Shown here piece by piece: positions 1 through 10,500 of a DNA stretch of 64,000 nucleotides. The translations under genes and the position numbers were made by a program. Origin of the DNA: Leucobacter sp. G161 (GTDB lineage: Bacteria > Actinomycetota > Actinomycetes > Actinomycetales > Microbacteriaceae); NCBI RefSeq assembly GCF_001482305.1, contig NZ_LOHP01000067.1, forward strand, positions 17,610 to 81,609, given 5' to 3'. Below the pieces are notes generated by a model, which was not told the origin of the DNA, searched no databases, and was given only the letters and a program-made list of their open reading frames with translations. Within the stretch, counting starts at the first letter, position 1. Each line of letters starts with the position of its first letter.

Positions 1-1
1 A

Positions 2-1750
2 CAGCTCCAAGAGCAGAACACAGCGAACCAGAAGCTGCTCGCCTCGCTCAAGCAAACTAACTCGGAGGCGGCGGCGGCCGTCCAATCCGTCGCCGACGCG
101 ACTGCGGCGCTCGACCAGGCGATGCAGGAGACCCGTGGCGCCGCGGCCGATATGCGTCGCGTTATCGGCGAGACGGTACCTGCGGTCAACGCCGCAATGT
201 CGCAGCTCTCGGCCAGCGCGGGAGCGTTCTCTGCGGCGCTCAGTTCGCAGCAGGCAGTCCTCGCCCAGACCGATTCGTTGCTCGGTGGCATTGACGCGCA
301 GCTTGTCGCGACGGGGAGCGCGCTTGACAGCTTCGCAGCAGACATCGCTGGTATCCGCGACGGTGTGAACACTGCGCGGGCCGACGTGCTCGCGCTCGGC
401 GCCGCCTCGGAATGGGGCACACTCTCGACGCTGACAGGGCTCGACCCGTCGCAGATCTCCGAATTCGTCGCCTCGCCAGTCGTCGTCGACGAGCAGGTCG
501 TGTTCCCGATCAACGCCTACGGCTCGGCCATGGCCGCGCTGTTCACAAACCTGTCACTGTGGATCGGCGCCTTCGTGCTCATGGTCATCTTCAAGGTCGA
601 GGTCGACACTGAGGGCCTGCGCGATGTGACCGTGCGCCAGGCGTATTTCGGCCGCTTTTTGCTGCTCGGAACACTCGCGGCGCTGCAGGCGGTGATCGTC
701 TGCGTCGGCAACCTCATCATCGGAGTGCAGACCGCGAGCGCCGTGGCCTTTGTTGCGACGGGCGTGTTTACCGCGCTCGTCTACGTGAGCATCATCTATG
801 CGCTCTCTGTCGCCTTCGGGCACGTCGGGCGGGGGCTCTGTGTGCTGCTCGTCATCATGCAGATCCCTGGCGCCTCTGGCCTGTACCCGATCGAGCTCAT
901 GCCAGGCTTCTTCCGCGCGATCTACCCGCTGCTGCCGTTCTCATACGGTATCGACGCGATGCGCGAGACGATTGCGGGCTTCTACGGAGCGCACTACTGG
1001 GGCTTCGTCGGGGTACTCGCCCTCATGATGGTGCTCGCCCTCGTGCTCGGTCTCGTGCTGCGGCGCAGGCTCGCGAACTTCAACCTCTTGTTCAACAGGG
1101 AAATCGCATCGACAGACCTGCTCATCGGCGAAAAGGTGCAGGTCGTCGGCTCGGGGTACCGGCTGAGCGACGTGATCCACGCGCTGCAGAACAGGGGAGA
1201 ATACCGCGAAGACCTCGAACGCCGCGCGCGACCGTTCACCGAGCACTATCCCCTGATGCTGCGCGGAACCCTGCTCGTCGGGGTCGCGGGCCTCGCGGTG
1301 ATCGGGGTGATCGCGTGGCTGCTGCCAGGCGGCAAGGCCCCACTGCTCGGAGTATGGGTGCTCTGGTGCCTGCTCATCATGGGATTCCTCGTGGTGATTG
1401 AGTACGTAAAGAAGAGCTTTGGTCACGCCCGCGAGATTGCGAGCCTCGACGACGGAGAGCTACGGGACGCGATGCTCACCGAGCGTTCGAGCCTGCACTC
1501 CTGGCCTGATTCAGAGCCCGCTCTCGCTGCGGCTACGGCCGGTTCGGCTTCGGCCGGACCAGAGCAGAACGTGACGGCTTCAGGGGAATCCGAGCGAAGC
1601 GCTGCGGCCGATCGAGGCGACGACAACCTTGACGAGCTCATGGCCGACTGGTTTGGGGATCCGCCCTCGGCCGGCGAAGCAGACGAGCACAGCCCGGACG
1701 ACACCACCACCGACGACACCGAAGCACACGAGGGAGGACCGCGCGCATGA
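2..1750 (+). CDS. YhgE/Pip-family membrane protein (5' end outside window)
   Basis: The frame is open from base 2, so the true start lies upstream; 582 residues are visible. The first ~130 visible residues are Ala/Ser/Gln-rich helical sequence, as in the extracellular coiled region of YhgE/Pip proteins. About five membrane segments follow (from ATFTNLSLWIGAF-type sequence near visible residue 175 to ~355), in the ABC-2-like arrangement of the family's C-terminal domain. A cytoplasmic stretch, two more membrane helices and a very acidic Asp/Glu tail end the protein; this extension is longer than in typical members. It overlaps the next gene by ATGA, implying translational coupling. The family is related to phage-infection protein and type VII secretion components, but its substrate is unknown. 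Family call is firm; function is not. Confidence 0.8.
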   Translation, partial: QLQEQNTANQKLLASLKQTNSEAAAAVQSVADATAALDQAMQETRGAAADMRRVIGETVPAVNAAMSQLSASAGAFSAALSSQQAVLAQTDSLLGGIDAQLVATGSALDSFAADIAGIRDGVNTARADVLALGAASEWGTLSTLTGLDPSQISEFVASPVVVDEQVVFPINAYGSAMAALFTNLSLWIGAFVLMVIFKVEVDTEGLRDVTVRQAYFGRFLLLGTLAALQAVIVCVGNLIIGVQTASAVAFVATGVFTALVYVSIIYALSVAFGHVGRGLCVLLVIMQIPGASGLYPIELMPGFFRAIYPLLPFSYGIDAMRETIAGFYGAHYWGFVGVLALMMVLALVLGLVLRRRLANFNLLFNREIASTDLLIGEKVQVVGSGYRLSDVIHALQNRGEYREDLERRARPFTEHYPLMLRGTLLVGVAGLAVIGVIAWLLPGGKAPLLGVWVLWCLLIMGFLVVIEYVKKSFGHAREIASLDDGELRDAMLTERSSLHSWPDSEPALAAATAGSASAGPEQNVTASGESERSAAADRGDDNLDELMADWFGDPPSAGEADEHSPDDTTTDDTEAHEGGPRA

Positions 1751-3933
1751 ACACCATTCTGAGTATTGTGCGCCGCGACGTGCGCCACGCAACCCGAAAC
1801 GTGATGGCCTCGATCGTGCTGTTCGGCCTCGTCATCATTCCCTCGCTGTTCACCTGGTTCAACGTCATCGCGAGCTGGGACCCCTTTGCGAACACGAGCA
1901 ACCTCAAGGTCGCCGTCGCGAGCTCGGACGAGGGGTTCCAAAGCGACCTCATGCCGATCCGCATCAACGTCGGCGAGCAGGTGCTCTCCGAACTGCGCGC
2001 AAACGACGGCCTCGACTGGGTCATCACCTCGAAAGACGACGCGATCGACGGCACCCGCTCCGGCGCCTACTACGCCGCGATCGTGTTACCCCCATCGTTC
2101 AGCAGCGACATGATGACGTTCTACGCCGACGGCGCAGATCGCACCGACATCGACTTCTACACGAACGAGAAGAAGAACGCGCTCGCCCCAAAGATCACTG
2201 AGCAGGGCGCCGAGGGCGTCTCCTCCCAGATCAGTGAGGCGTTCACGGTGACCCTCAGCGAGGTCGCGCTCAGCCTCGTCTCCTCTGTCTCTGACTACCT
2301 CTCGGACGACGACACCCAGGCAGCGCTGACGCGCGTTGAGGCGCGCGTCGCGGGCATTGAGACGCAGCTCAGAGCGAGCGCGCGCACCGCCGACACGCTC
2401 TCCGCGCTCGTGAACACGAGCATCCCGCTCGTCGACAGCGCCGAATCGCTCGTCTCCGCCGCGGGCGACGCGTTCGATGACACGTCGAACGCCGTGGGTG
2501 GCGGGGTCGCCGCCGTCGGCGACCTCAAATCGGCACTCCAAGGGGCGACGCAGTCACTCGTCGACGCACTTGGCTCGGCGGCGGGGAGCTACGACGCTGT
2601 CGGGGCTCGCATCGACGAACTGTTCGCGCAGGCAGGTTCCACGAGCGCGAGCCAGGCGGCGTCGCTGGGTGCGCTCGCCGACTCCGTGCAGGTGCAGATC
2701 GACCAGCTCACGGCTCTGAAGCACACGCTCGAAGCCGAGGTCGGGCCGAGCCTCCCCGAATCTGCCCAAGCGGGCTTCTCCCGGGTGCTCGCTAGCCTCG
2801 ATAACTCAATCGCGCGGCAGGAGGGCGTGCGTGACCGTATGCGGCAGGCGGCAACCGATATCGCCGCGGGTAACGAGAGCGCGCAGCAGTCACACGCTGG
2901 TATCAGCGATGCTGTCGCCGAGGCGAAGGCCGCACTTACCGACGCGCAAGCCGCATACCGCGATGGCTTGAAACCGCAGCTCGACCAGCTCGCAGCGACG
3001 CTTGACACGATCAGCGCCGATGTCGCTGGGATTAAGGGTGACCTCGCCGGCTCGTCATCGACGCTCTCAGGTGCCGCGGGCTCCGTCCGCTCGGTGCTCA
3101 CGGGCTCGGGGGAGGCGACACAGCAGATCGCGAGATCCCTGAACGAGACGGCCGATACGTTCGGTGAGCTTCAGCGCGCACTCGCGACGGCCGCCGACAC
3201 CGGCGACCTCAGCGCGCTCTCCGAGGTCATCGGAGCTGGCCCCAGCGTGCTCGCGACCTCGCTCGCCGAGCCCGTGAGAGTCGAACGCACAGCCGTCTTC
3301 CCCGTTGTCGGCTTCGGAGCAGGCATGGCCCCGCTCTACAGCGTGCTCGCGCTGTGGGTGGGCGCGCTCCTCATGACCGTCACGATCCGTGTCGACGTCA
3401 GCGATGAGGTGCTCCCCGAGAGGCCCAAACCGACACTCACGCAGAAATACCTCGGCCGCTACGGGGTGTTCGCGCTCGTCGGGCTCGCGCAGAGTACGCT
3501 GCTCACTGTCGGCCTTGTGGTGTTCGTGCAGATCGAGCCAGCGCATCCGCTGCTGCTGATTCTCGCCGGCTGGGTGATCTCGATGGTGTTCACCCTCATC
3601 ATCTACACCCTCGTTGTCGCGTTCGGCAACGCAGGCAAGGCCCTCGCTGTGCTGCTGCTCGTGATCCAGATTTCGGGGTCGGGTGGGGCGTACCCGCTCG
3701 AGCTCCTCCCGGTCTGGTTCCAGAACATCAGCCCGTTCCTGCCAGCGACCTACGCGATTGAAGCGTTGCGCGCTGCGGTGGCGGGGATCTACGGCGGCGA
3801 CTTCTGGATCGCGCTTGGCACGCTGGCGCTGTTCGTGCTCCCCGCGCTGCTGCTCGGCCTCGTGCTGCGTCGCCCAATGATTCCGTTCAACCGTGGCCTC
3901 ATGGAGGCCCTCGAGTCGACCAAGCTGATGTGA
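1747..3933 (+). CDS. YhgE/Pip-family membrane protein
   Basis: A 728-residue protein with the full family architecture: one N-terminal membrane helix (residues ~20–40, VLFGLVIIPSLFTWFNV), a ~450-residue Ala/Ser/Asp-rich extracytoplasmic region predicted to be helical and coiled, then about five membrane helices (~515–715) ending in LGLVLRRPMIPFNRG. The start ATG overlaps the stop of the preceding YhgE/Pip gene, so the two are probably made together and may form a heteromeric membrane complex (inference). A TetR gene follows 13 bp later in the same direction. Such pairs beside a TetR gene are common in Actinobacteria and are usually labelled export or phage-infection-like proteins; no substrate can be read from the sequence. 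Confidence 0.85.
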   Translation: MNTILSIVRRDVRHATRNVMASIVLFGLVIIPSLFTWFNVIASWDPFANTSNLKVAVASSDEGFQSDLMPIRINVGEQVLSELRANDGLDWVITSKDDAIDGTRSGAYYAAIVLPPSFSSDMMTFYADGADRTDIDFYTNEKKNALAPKITEQGAEGVSSQISEAFTVTLSEVALSLVSSVSDYLSDDDTQAALTRVEARVAGIETQLRASARTADTLSALVNTSIPLVDSAESLVSAAGDAFDDTSNAVGGGVAAVGDLKSALQGATQSLVDALGSAAGSYDAVGARIDELFAQAGSTSASQAASLGALADSVQVQIDQLTALKHTLEAEVGPSLPESAQAGFSRVLASLDNSIARQEGVRDRMRQAATDIAAGNESAQQSHAGISDAVAEAKAALTDAQAAYRDGLKPQLDQLAATLDTISADVAGIKGDLAGSSSTLSGAAGSVRSVLTGSGEATQQIARSLNETADTFGELQRALATAADTGDLSALSEVIGAGPSVLATSLAEPVRVERTAVFPVVGFGAGMAPLYSVLALWVGALLMTVTIRVDVSDEVLPERPKPTLTQKYLGRYGVFALVGLAQSTLLTVGLVVFVQIEPAHPLLLILAGWVISMVFTLIIYTLVVAFGNAGKALAVLLLVIQISGSGGAYPLELLPVWFQNISPFLPATYAIEALRAAVAGIYGGDFWIALGTLALFVLPALLLGLVLRRPMIPFNRGLMEALESTKLM

Positions 3934-3946
3934 GGACCGAACAGAC

Positions 3947-4609
3947 ATGACCGCCCAACCGGTGAATGAGCCGAGCGTGCTGAAGCTCGTGCCCGATGTT
4001 CGTCGGCGCGACGCGGCAAAGAATCGCGAAACGCTGTTGCGGGCCGCTCAAGAAGCGCTTGCAGAACACCCGAACGCGTCGCTCGACAGTATCGCGCAAG
4101 CTGCCGGTCTCTCTCGACGGGCCCTCTACGGGCACTTCCCTGACCGCGATAGTTTGCTTCGAGAGATCGTCGAGGTGAGCGCCAAACGATATCGAGAAAT
4201 CGCCGACGGCGCCGTGCACGACGACCCTCGCATCGCGCTTGTGTACCTTGCAGAGGGGCTCTGGCACGCTGCCTCGACGGTGCGGGCATCGGTGAATATC
4301 TCAATGAACGAGCTCTACCGCGAAGACGCAGCGCATGCGCTCGAGCCGCTGAGACAACGCCTCAGTTCGCTCACGAGGGCGGGCATTACCGCCGGCGTAT
4401 TCCGCGCCGATATGAGCCCGAATGTACTCGCACTGCTGATCGAGGAGGCAGCGAAAGCCACACTTCGCGATAGGCGTATCACCTCAGTAGACACTGCTGA
4501 CACCGCGGTGAAGGTTGTTCTGAGCATTGCCGGGCTGTCGTGGGGAGAACAGGCGAAGCTCTTGGCGACCGAAGCTGAGGCTGTCGGTTCTGTGCCGCCA
4601 CCGCGGTGA
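3947..4609 (+). CDS. TetR/AcrR-family transcriptional regulator
   Basis: A 220-residue protein with a TetR DNA-binding domain near residues 20–75; the recognition region reads SLDSIAQAAGLSRRALYGHF. The C-terminal ligand/dimer domain is family-typical in length and has no recognisable ligand signature. ATG at 3947 is preceded by GAGGACC at 3932–3938, which overlaps the stop of the upstream YhgE/Pip gene, so it is the last gene of that operon. Likely role: local repressor of the YhgE/Pip pair, possibly autoregulatory (inference from position). Its 3' end faces the LuxR gene across ~50 bp. Confidence 0.88.
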   Translation: MTAQPVNEPSVLKLVPDVRRRDAAKNRETLLRAAQEALAEHPNASLDSIAQAAGLSRRALYGHFPDRDSLLREIVEVSAKRYREIADGAVHDDPRIALVYLAEGLWHAASTVRASVNISMNELYREDAAHALEPLRQRLSSLTRAGITAGVFRADMSPNVLALLIEEAAKATLRDRRITSVDTADTAVKVVLSIAGLSWGEQAKLLATEAEAVGSVPPPR

Positions 4610-4660
4610 GCACGGGGAGCGACCCCCGCTCGCCAGGCATTCCCGTGGACGGGGACGACT

Positions 4661-5506
4661 CTAGGGGATCAGGCGTTGGGCGCGCGCCGCGATGACAGCC
4701 TGGTAGCGGCCCTTGACGCCGAGCTTGCGCATCGCTGAGCCGAGGTACGCCTTCACTGTCGATTGCTTCAGGAAGAGCGTCTCGGCGATGTCCGCGTTGC
4801 GGTGCCCCAGCGCAACCTGCGCCACGACTTCCAATTCCCGCGCCGACAGGGTGTCGCTGCGCAGTTGCCCCCTGGCCTCTGTGCCAAACACTGCTTCCCC
4901 GAGCGCTTCGAGTCGCTCGCGTGTCTCCTCGTCAGGCATCAGCCTCACCAGGTCTCGCAGTTCAGCGAACTGTTCGGTGAGCTCCTGCGTGCGCGCGGGA
5001 CTGCTACCGCGTTCGAGCACGACGCGATCCGCCTCGGCGCTTCGAAGCCTGCGTTGGACCTCCTCTTCGACTGAAATCTCCCACGCAACTGACTTGGCCG
5101 CGGAAAACGCGAATCTGAGGAGATCGTCGCCGATGCCGGACCGTGTCCGCAATCCGCCGTAGAGGAGCGCACGTACATTTCGGCCAACGACTACGGGGAC
5201 CGCGACGAGCGTCTTGATTTGCTCAGCGCGCACCTCACGGTCGTAGCGATGTGTGATCTCTCTGGAGCTGTGGTAGTTCGCAGCTGCCACGGGTTTTTGC
5301 AGCGCGAGGGCCTTCCCGCCGAGCCCCTCGTTCGTCTCGATGACGAGGCCGTGTATGCTCTGCCCGACCGTGCCAGAGAATGCGGAGAGTGGGGCGACTG
5401 CGTCAGCAGCCCACCCGCTGAACGATACGGCGAAGCGTTCCTTGGCAGTGAGGGCGGAAAGCGCGCGGTCCACTGCCGATTGCGGGCGCGGGGTTATTCC
5501 AGACAC
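4661..5506 (-). CDS. GAF–LuxR regulator, RamA-like
   Basis: A 281-residue protein with an N-terminal GAF-like domain (~residues 15–150) and a C-terminal LuxR/FixJ helix-turn-helix (~215–275; LSARELEVVAQVALGHRNAD, then STVKAYLGSAMRKLGVKGRY). Length and layout match RamA, the acetate-metabolism regulator of Corynebacterium (282 residues, GAF plus LuxR HTH). GTG at 5506 is preferred because AGGAG lies 6 nt upstream (5513–5517 on the top strand); a TTG at 5539 is the longer alternative. It is divergent from an acyl-CoA synthetase gene, which it may control. RamA orthology is plausible but unproven. Confidence 0.82.
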   Translation of the reverse strand: MSGITPRPQSAVDRALSALTAKERFAVSFSGWAADAVAPLSAFSGTVGQSIHGLVIETNEGLGGKALALQKPVAAANYHSSREITHRYDREVRAEQIKTLVAVPVVVGRNVRALLYGGLRTRSGIGDDLLRFAFSAAKSVAWEISVEEEVQRRLRSAEADRVVLERGSSPARTQELTEQFAELRDLVRLMPDEETRERLEALGEAVFGTEARGQLRSDTLSARELEVVAQVALGHRNADIAETLFLKQSTVKAYLGSAMRKLGVKGRYQAVIAARAQRLIP

Positions 5507-5747
5507 GCTCTGCTCCTGTGTAGCGCAGTGCACGTCCAATGCGATTGAAGCTTCATGACGACTCTGTCCTCCCGGTGCCTTCGCCGTAGCCGGCGGTGCA
5601 TCCCCAAGGTACCTTCGAAAGCCGAGGGGCGCACGTTGAACGTTGGCACGGCGGCTCCACTACCGACCTTTGGCCGTAGCCCGGGTCGACGGGACCGCCG
5701 TACAGTCCATAGTTCAGCTATCAATTGCAGAGTCGCAAGGAATGGTC

Positions 5748-7382
5748 ATGCAGAACGTTCAACACAGTTCAGTCAACCTGTCGCCCGTGAGCCCGCTCGA
5801 TTTTCTGGCGCGAGCGGGTGAAGTGTATCCCGACAAGACCGCGATCATCTATGGGAAGCGGTCGCACAGTTACGCCGAGTTCGTCGCCCACGCCGAAGCG
5901 CTCGCGCGGGCGATCCGGGCAGAGATCCAGCCCGGCGATCGCGTTGCGTTTCTCGCACCGAATATCCCCGAGCTGCTCGTCGCGCACTTTGCCGTGCCGC
6001 TCGCCGGCGGCGTCCTCGTCGCCATCAACACCCGTCTCGGGACGGGTGAGGTGACGGAGATCCTCCGACACTCTGGCGCCACCTTGCTCTTTATTGATGC
6101 GGAGCTCGCGCGCCAGCACGGCTCCGACTGGAAGGGCGGCACAGCTGTGGCAACCACCATCGAGATCGCCGACCCTGAGTTTGGCCTCGAACGTTCCGGC
6201 CTCGGCCTCGGGGAGCTCGCCTTCGACGCATTCGTTGCTCAGCACGCGGGTGACACCAAAGACCTCGAGTGGGGCGTCGCCGATGAGCTCGGGCTCATTT
6301 CGCTCAACTACACGTCGGGAACCACAGGGGCACCCAAGGGCGTGATGTATACCCACCGCGGGGCCTATCTCAACGCGGTCGGGGAGATGCACCACAACGC
6401 GTTCGACGCTGACACCGTGTACCTCTGGACACTCCCGCTCTTTCACTGCAACGGCTGGTGCGGTCCGTGGGCCGTGACCGCCGCGGGAGGCACGCACGTG
6501 TGTCTCCGCGAGGTACGTGCTGACCGGATCTGGGAGGCGATCGATACCCTGGGCATTTCTCATCTCTCGGGAGCCCCCACCGTGTGCAGCACCATCGTGA
6601 ACGCCGAGATGGCGCACGCGGTCCAGACACCGTTGCGCATCACGACGGCGGGAGCCCCACCCACACCTGCCGTGCTGGCGCAGCTCGAATCGCTCGACAT
6701 TGAGGTCGTGCACGCCTACGGGCTCACCGAAACGTATGGCCCCATCACCGTGTGCGAGCACCAGCCTGGTTGGGCACAGCTCTCGACAGCGGAACGCGCC
6801 AGGATGGTGAGTAGGCAGGGCGTAGCGATGGTGCAGGCAAACCGAGCACGCGTGGTCACCGAGGACATGGCTGACGTACCTGCCGACGGAGAAACCCTCG
6901 GTGAGATCGTGTTCCGGGGGAATACGGTGATGCTCGGCTACTTCAACGACCCTGAGGCGACGGCGGCAGCGTTCGCCGGCGGCTGGTTCCACACCGGAGA
7001 CCTCGGAGTGATGCATCCCGACGGCTACATCGAGATCAAGGACCGCGCGAAGGACATCATTATTTCCGGCGGCGAGAACATTTCGAGCGTCGAAGTGGAG
7101 AGCGCCATGAGCGGGCACCCATCGGTGCAAGACATCGCTGTGGTCGGGTATCCGCACGAGCACTGGGGCGAACGCCCCAAGGCGTACGTGCTGCTCCGGC
7201 CCGGGGCCCAGGCGTCCGAAACGGAGCTGCTCGAATTCGCCCGCGGCTCGCTCGCCCGCTACAAGGTACCCGACTACGTTGTCTTCGTGGAGCAACTCCC
7301 GCGCACGGCAACCGGGAAGGTCACCAAGGGGGCGCTTCGCGCGCTCACGGACCGCCCGAATCCGGTCTCGAACCCTCGATGA
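5748..7382 (+). CDS. Acyl-CoA synthetase (AMP-binding, adenylate-forming)
   Basis: A 544-residue member of the ANL superfamily. It should activate a carboxylic acid to acyl-AMP and then to acyl-CoA in the cytoplasm. Visible core motifs: P-loop-like LNYTSGTTGAPKGVMYTHRG, the A5 motif HAYGLTETYGP, the hinge KDRAKDIIISGGENISS, and the catalytic-lysine motif PRTATGKVTK near the C terminus. The LPLFHCNGWCGPW segment resembles medium/short-chain or aromatic acyl-CoA synthetases of the AAE type; exact substrate is uncertain. Start at ATG 5748 because AAGGA (5737–5741) is 6 nt upstream; an in-frame ATG at 5742 overlaps that site. Divergent from the RamA-like regulator. A 9-bp hairpin follows the stop. 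Confidence 0.9.
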   Translation: MQNVQHSSVNLSPVSPLDFLARAGEVYPDKTAIIYGKRSHSYAEFVAHAEALARAIRAEIQPGDRVAFLAPNIPELLVAHFAVPLAGGVLVAINTRLGTGEVTEILRHSGATLLFIDAELARQHGSDWKGGTAVATTIEIADPEFGLERSGLGLGELAFDAFVAQHAGDTKDLEWGVADELGLISLNYTSGTTGAPKGVMYTHRGAYLNAVGEMHHNAFDADTVYLWTLPLFHCNGWCGPWAVTAAGGTHVCLREVRADRIWEAIDTLGISHLSGAPTVCSTIVNAEMAHAVQTPLRITTAGAPPTPAVLAQLESLDIEVVHAYGLTETYGPITVCEHQPGWAQLSTAERARMVSRQGVAMVQANRARVVTEDMADVPADGETLGEIVFRGNTVMLGYFNDPEATAAAFAGGWFHTGDLGVMHPDGYIEIKDRAKDIIISGGENISSVEVESAMSGHPSVQDIAVVGYPHEHWGERPKAYVLLRPGAQASETELLEFARGSLARYKVPDYVVFVEQLPRTATGKVTKGALRALTDRPNPVSNPR

Positions 7383-7389
7383 TGGGTGG

Positions 7390-7421
7390 CTGGCGGGCTC
7401 CGCACGTCCGAGGCCCGCCAG
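7390..7421 (+). terminator. Hairpin after acyl-CoA synthetase
   Basis: CTGGCGGGC at 7390–7398 pairs perfectly with GCCCGCCAG at 7413–7421. It begins 7 nt after the stop codon and has no U-tract, so it could be a weak or factor-dependent terminator. Confidence 0.5.
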
Positions 7422-7524
7422 ACCTTCACATCGTCGTTGTCGGTGGTTCACCGATGCATCAATCTCCCGTAATGCGGGCTCTTTAGATTGAGGGAGCACA
7501 GCTGTGCACTCACAAGGAGAATTG

Positions 7525-10500
7525 ATGCAAAACACTCAGTATTCGTCGGAGGCGCACGTCGGCTCCGGCGCACCATTGCGCAGGAGTCTGTGGGGCGGCG
7601 CGCTCGCTGCATGCACCGCGGTGGCACTGCTCGCACCGATGACGCCCGCCCATGCGACGGCTCCGGCGCAGCCAGCCTCGGCCACCGCAGCGCCCCAGGC
7701 CATGACCCAGGAACGTATCAACGCCGCGAACGACGCGTACAACGGAGCCGCCGCGACACTCGAGTTCATCACGATGTCCGACACTGAACTCATGGGGGGC
7801 CCGACAGGCGAGAAAACCTCGGAGCAGGTGGCCTACGACGGTGCGAAGCCACACTTCGTGAACCTCCGAGCATGGGCCGATGCCAAGGGCTTCCAAGCCC
7901 GCGCAGTTGTCAACAACGGCGACGTCGTCGGCGTGAATGACCCGGAATACAATGCCCACATCGCCGGCAACAGCGAAAAGCCCGCCGGCTGGTACCGTGC
8001 GGTCGAGCGCGTTATGCGCGAGACGTTCCCCGAGGCGAATGTGCTCCTCACGCAGGGCAACCACGACATCGCAGATCTCATGGGAAAGACCTTTGACGAG
8101 GCACGCGCGCAGCACGCCCCCGAGGGAGCACCGGAATGGTTCTACCCGAACGCTGACTCCCAGTATGTGAGCAACTTCCACACCACGATCGAGGGCATCG
8201 ACTTTATCGGCCTCGACTACAACGGTACGAGCACCTACGGGTACGCCGGGCAGCAGACCGGCTACCAGGAGTACCTCACCAAGACCCTCGCGGGCATCGC
8301 CGCCAAACCCGACTACGACAAGACGAAGCCGATCTTCGTGTCGATGCACAGCGGCTACGGCAGCACCACCCTCGGCGGCCCCTTCCGCAACAAGCAGGAC
8401 ATGGCTGGCCCGGACCTCATGCGGATCCTCGCCGACTACCCGCAGGCCGTGCTGGGTTCGGCGCACAGCCACTTCTCCTCGAACCCCGAGACGAGTATCT
8501 ACCAAAAAGACTTCACGGTGTACGAGAACGCCTCGATGAACTACATCTATCAGAGCGTTCCCGGTGACTTCATCGGCGGCGAGTACTTCGGCGGCAACCA
8601 GGGAGACGCTGCAGCGGGGATCTCCCAGAAGAGCGCCAACTTCGTCACCGTGCTCGAAGACGGCGACACCGTGATTCGCCGCTTCGACGTCACCCACCAG
8701 CGGTGGCTCGGCATACCTTGGGTGATCGACACCTCGAAGGGCAAGGACGGCTTCACCTACACCGACGATCAGCGCAGCAAGGTAGCGCCCTGGTGGGACG
8801 CCGCAGCCGTGACCGCGAGCGACGTCACCGAAACCTCGCTCACGCTCGAGTTCGACCAGGCGAAGGACGACGAGCTCGTCAACTTCTACGAGGTCGAAAT
8901 CACCGACCAGGCCGGCAACCCGGTGCCGTTCACGGCGAACCAGGTGCCAGACTTCGGCAACAACGCGCCCAAATCGTTGAACGGATCGTTCAAGGCCTAC
9001 TCGCGTTTCTACATGACGCCAAACACGATGGGCTTCGATATCAAGGGTCTGAAGGCCGCAAAGACCTACAACGTGAAGGTCTCCGCGTTCGACGACTTTG
9101 AGAACAGGTCGGAGCCGCTCACGGGCACCGTGCGGACCGCAGGCACGCTCGTGTTCCCCGAGTACCCGGAGACCGCGGCACCTGCACCGACAGGTGAGTT
9201 CCTGAACCTCCCGTTCGAGGGCGACCTGACCGATGAGGGCACCGCAGCTGCTGCTGCCCCCGAGTACTCCGCAGTCGGGTCGGTGAGCTACGTCGACACC
9301 GATCGCCGCGGTGCCGCAGGACAGGCAGTACGTATCGGCACCGGCAACGGCAGCTACGTGAACCTCGGCAAGCGTGCCGAGTTCGATCTCGGCACCGACA
9401 AAGACCTCACCATAAGCTTCTGGGCAAAGGTCACCGGGCTCAACGGCTACGGCGCGATGATCAGCAACAAGAACTGGGCGAACTGGTACCGCTCGGGGAT
9501 CAACGTGGCGCCCGAGTACACGAATACGAGCAGACTCGAGTTCACCCTCGGCGACGGCAAGAACGGCGTGTACACGACCGGAGACGTTGCGGACTTCCGA
9601 AACTCCTGGCACCTCATGACCGTGTCCGTCGACCGCACCCGCAACATCGCCAGCACCTACATGGACGGTGTGCTTGCCAAGGAAATGGACATCTCGGGCG
9701 TCGGTGATATGACGAGCGAACTCGACATGCACATCGGCGTTGACGGCCTGAAGAACTACGGGCTCGGGTTCGACATGGACGACCTGAAGATGTGGGACTC
9801 ACCGCTCACCGCCGCGGAGGTCGCAGGTCTCTACGCCGCGGCAGACGCGACCGCGGAGACCGAGGCGCTCACCGGCGCCGTCGAGTACGCGAAGGATCTC
9901 GTCGCTGCGAACGAGGTCCATGCCACAAACGGCCGCGTCTTCGATCCTGCACTCGATGAGGCGCTCGCCGCAGCACTCACGCAGAGTGAAACCGCGCTTG
10001 CGGATGCGGCACCGGCGAAGGACGCGCTGCGTGCCGGGTACGACGCGCTGAAGTCCGCGGTGGATTCGGTCGAGGCGCAGGCTGTTCGATTTGCCTACGC
10101 GGTTGAGGCCAGCAACGGTGAGGTCACGCCTGCCGAGGGCGTCGCCGATCTCGACGGCGAGCTCCGGCTCGCACTCAAGCCCGCCGCCGGGTTCCAGATC
10201 AAGGACGCGGTCATTGACGTCACTGGCGCCGATAGTTTTGCGGTTTCAGGTGAGGAACTCATGCTCACCGGAGTTCAGGGCAAGGTACTCGTCTCCGTCG
10301 CGTTTGCGAAGGTCGTCGACGGGGGGCCCGGCGATGGCGGCCCCGGTGACGGTGACGGTGACGGTGACGGTGACGGTGACGGTGACGGTGGCCCGGGTGA
10401 TGGTGGCCCGGGTGATGGAGGCCCCGGTGACGGCGGTTCTGGCACTCCCGGTGACGGTGCTCAGCCCGGAGAAAACGGCGGCAAGGGATCGGGATCGCTG

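Noticed and set aside
7510..9732. Long open frame (740 codons) on the minus strand opposite the phosphoesterase gene
   Set aside because: A GC-rich shadow frame; the product is low-complexity without family features, while the plus-strand frame has a signal peptide, catalytic motifs and sorting signal.
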